From: an uncultured Sulfitobacter sp.
GTDB lineage: Bacteria > Pseudomonadota > Alphaproteobacteria > Rhodobacterales > Rhodobacteraceae
Direction: 5' to 3'
DNA: 64,000 nucleotides
Assembly (NCBI RefSeq): GCF_947499945.1
Contig: NZ_CANMQD010000001.1
Location: 1 to 64,000, forward strand
A model generated the notes under the pieces. The model saw only the letters and a list, made by a program, of their open reading frames with translations. It did no database searches and was not told the DNA's origin. The stretch's first letter is position 1. The number at the start of each line of letters is the position of its first letter. Of the stretch, positions 62,889 to 64,000 are shown piece by piece. The position numbers and the translations under genes are program-made.

Positions 62889-64000
62889 AACCTGCCCTCG
62901 CCGCCGTGGCAATCATTGCCGCCCTAGCCGGTCCTGCCACTGCGCAAAACATGTTCGCCCCTGCGGCCACTGTGAACGATACCGTTGTGACGGAGTTCGA
63001 AGTCGAACAGCGCGTGCGCTTCCTCAAAATCCTCAATGCTCGTGGCGCGACCCGCAAAGCAGCCATTGAGAGCCTGATCAACGAGCGTCTGCGCGGTGAG
63101 GCCATTCGCGATGCCGGCCTGCAACTGACCGAGGAAGGCATCAACGATGCCCTCGAAGAGTTTGCCAGCCGTGCCAATCTGACCCGCGCCGAGTTTACAA
63201 CCGCTCTCGCCCGCGCTGGCGTTGAAAAAGAAACCTACCGCGACTTCGTAATCAACGGCATTGCATGGCGTGACTTGATCCGCGCCCGCTATGGTGCTCG
63301 CGTTACCATTTCCGAGGCCGAAATTGACCGCGCACTAGCATCGCAAAGCGGCGGCAGCTCCAACATCCGCGTGCTAGTGTCGGAAATCATCATTCCTGCC
63401 CCTCCCCAACGCGCGGCTCAAGTCGCCGCCATCGCCGAGCAGATATCGGAGAGCCAGTCCGCAAACGAGTTCTCGAACTTCGCCCGCAAATACTCCGCAA
63501 CTGCCTCACGTGGCGCAGGCGGACGCCTCCCGTGGCAAGCGCTCAGCGATCTGCCCCCCTCCTTGCAGCCGCTGATCCTGTCGCTGGCTCCCGGTGAAGT
63601 AACCCAGCCCCTGAATATCCCGAACGCGGTGGCCCTATTCCAGCTGCGCGATATCGAGGAAACAGGCAAACCCTCGAAGAAATATTCGGCCATCGAATAT
63701 GCCGCCTATTACATGGCCGGGGGCCGCTCCGAGGAAACGCTGCAACAGGCGGCAAACCTTAAGGCCCAAGTTGACGTCTGCGACGATCTCTACGCCTTCG
63801 CAAAAGGCCAGCCCGACTCTGTGCTGGACCGTGAAACCCTGCCGCCCTCCAAAATCCCGCAGGATTTCGCGATTGAGCTCAGCAAACTGGACGAAGGCGA
63901 AGTCTCGACTGCTCTGACCCGCTCAAACGGCCAAGCGTTGGTATTCTTGATGATGTGCGGTAAAACAGCCGAGCAAAACGCCGACGTTAGCCGCGAAGAT
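62876..64000 (+). CDS. surA: Peptidylprolyl isomerase/chaperone SurA (cut by window end)
   Basis: The frame starts at ATG 62876, 13 nt before the lptD stop, and runs open through the window end (375 codons seen). Signal peptide MFKLKPALAAVAIIAALAGPATAQ. The N-terminal SurA chaperone region has ATVNDTVVTEFEVEQRVRFLKI and AIESLINERLRGEAIRDAGLQLTEEGIND. A parvulin PPIase domain follows (RVLVSEIIIPAP, FARKYSATASRGAGGRLPW, LPPSLQPLILSLAPGEVTQPL). SurA escorts LptD and other barrel proteins through the periplasm, so its coupling to lptD makes functional sense. Confidence 0.92.
   Translation, partial: MFKLKPALAAVAIIAALAGPATAQNMFAPAATVNDTVVTEFEVEQRVRFLKILNARGATRKAAIESLINERLRGEAIRDAGLQLTEEGINDALEEFASRANLTRAEFTTALARAGVEKETYRDFVINGIAWRDLIRARYGARVTISEAEIDRALASQSGGSSNIRVLVSEIIIPAPPQRAAQVAAIAEQISESQSANEFSNFARKYSATASRGAGGRLPWQALSDLPPSLQPLILSLAPGEVTQPLNIPNAVALFQLRDIEETGKPSKKYSAIEYAAYYMAGGRSEETLQQAANLKAQVDVCDDLYAFAKGQPDSVLDRETLPPSKIPQDFAIELSKLDEGEVSTALTRSNGQALVFLMMCGKTAEQNADVSRED

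Noticed and set aside
1-64000. CRISPR array or CRISPR-associated genes
   Set aside because: No regularly spaced direct repeats with unique spacers and no Cas-like protein were seen.

Overview
The window looks like a chromosome segment of a Roseobacter-group alphaproteobacterium (Rhodobacterales). The evidence is the gene content and order on the right (psd-pssA, a DUF1800/DUF1501 pair, ndk, an ABC-F ATPase, marC, holC-pepA diverging from lptF-lptG-lptD-surA), the GC-rich codon use of those genes, and many ATGA stop/start overlaps. No rRNA, tRNA or CRISPR array was found.

Layout. (1) 1-2.6 kb: the end of a benzoate/catechol operon on the minus strand (catB, benA, start of benB). (2) 2.6-39.5 kb: a long mosaic of accessory DNA. 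It holds a four-gene cassette that occurs twice (3.4-7.5 kb and 32.5-36.6 kb): a divergent ribbon-helix-helix regulator, a 158-residue protein of unknown function, a zinc-ribbon protein with a GIY-YIG (T5orf172-like) nuclease domain, and a soluble FtsH-like AAA+ zinc protease. Between the copies lie a MobV-type relaxase with a candidate oriT; a defence island with a trypsin-like protease, a cytosine-5 methyltransferase plus GIY-YIG restriction enzyme, and a Gabija-like GajA/GajB pair; an integrase-bearing element (16.85-23.24 kb) with a DUF262/HEPN pair and a second MobV relaxase; a MerR/MerT-like metal pair; an ArsR-permease-UspA operon; a LuxR solo; and several decayed genes (PhzF, an IS3 transposase tail, two integrase tails, an RTX-like surface protein). 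Three att-like direct repeats (16.85, 23.22 and 36.87 kb) suggest tandem or nested integration by one family of tyrosine recombinases. (3) 39.6-47.9 kb: an MFS pump, a GlxA-type regulator and a divergent acyl-CoA operon (acyl-CoA dehydrogenase, ADP-forming type CoA ligase, carnitinyl-CoA dehydratase-like crotonase), then an aldo/keto reductase and a GST-like protein. (4) 48.1-64 kb: conserved housekeeping genes for phospholipid synthesis, nucleotide metabolism, outer-membrane LPS transport and periplasmic chaperoning.

The most interesting item is the duplicated regulator/unknown/GIY-YIG/protease cassette. The copies are clearly homologous gene by gene but well diverged, and both keep the same order, the same intergenic hairpin and the same ribosome-binding context. 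This suggests a functional unit, possibly defence or mobile-element related, for which I know no described system. Copy 2 has a premature stop near the end of its protease gene. All function assignments rest on motifs read by eye; no database search was run.
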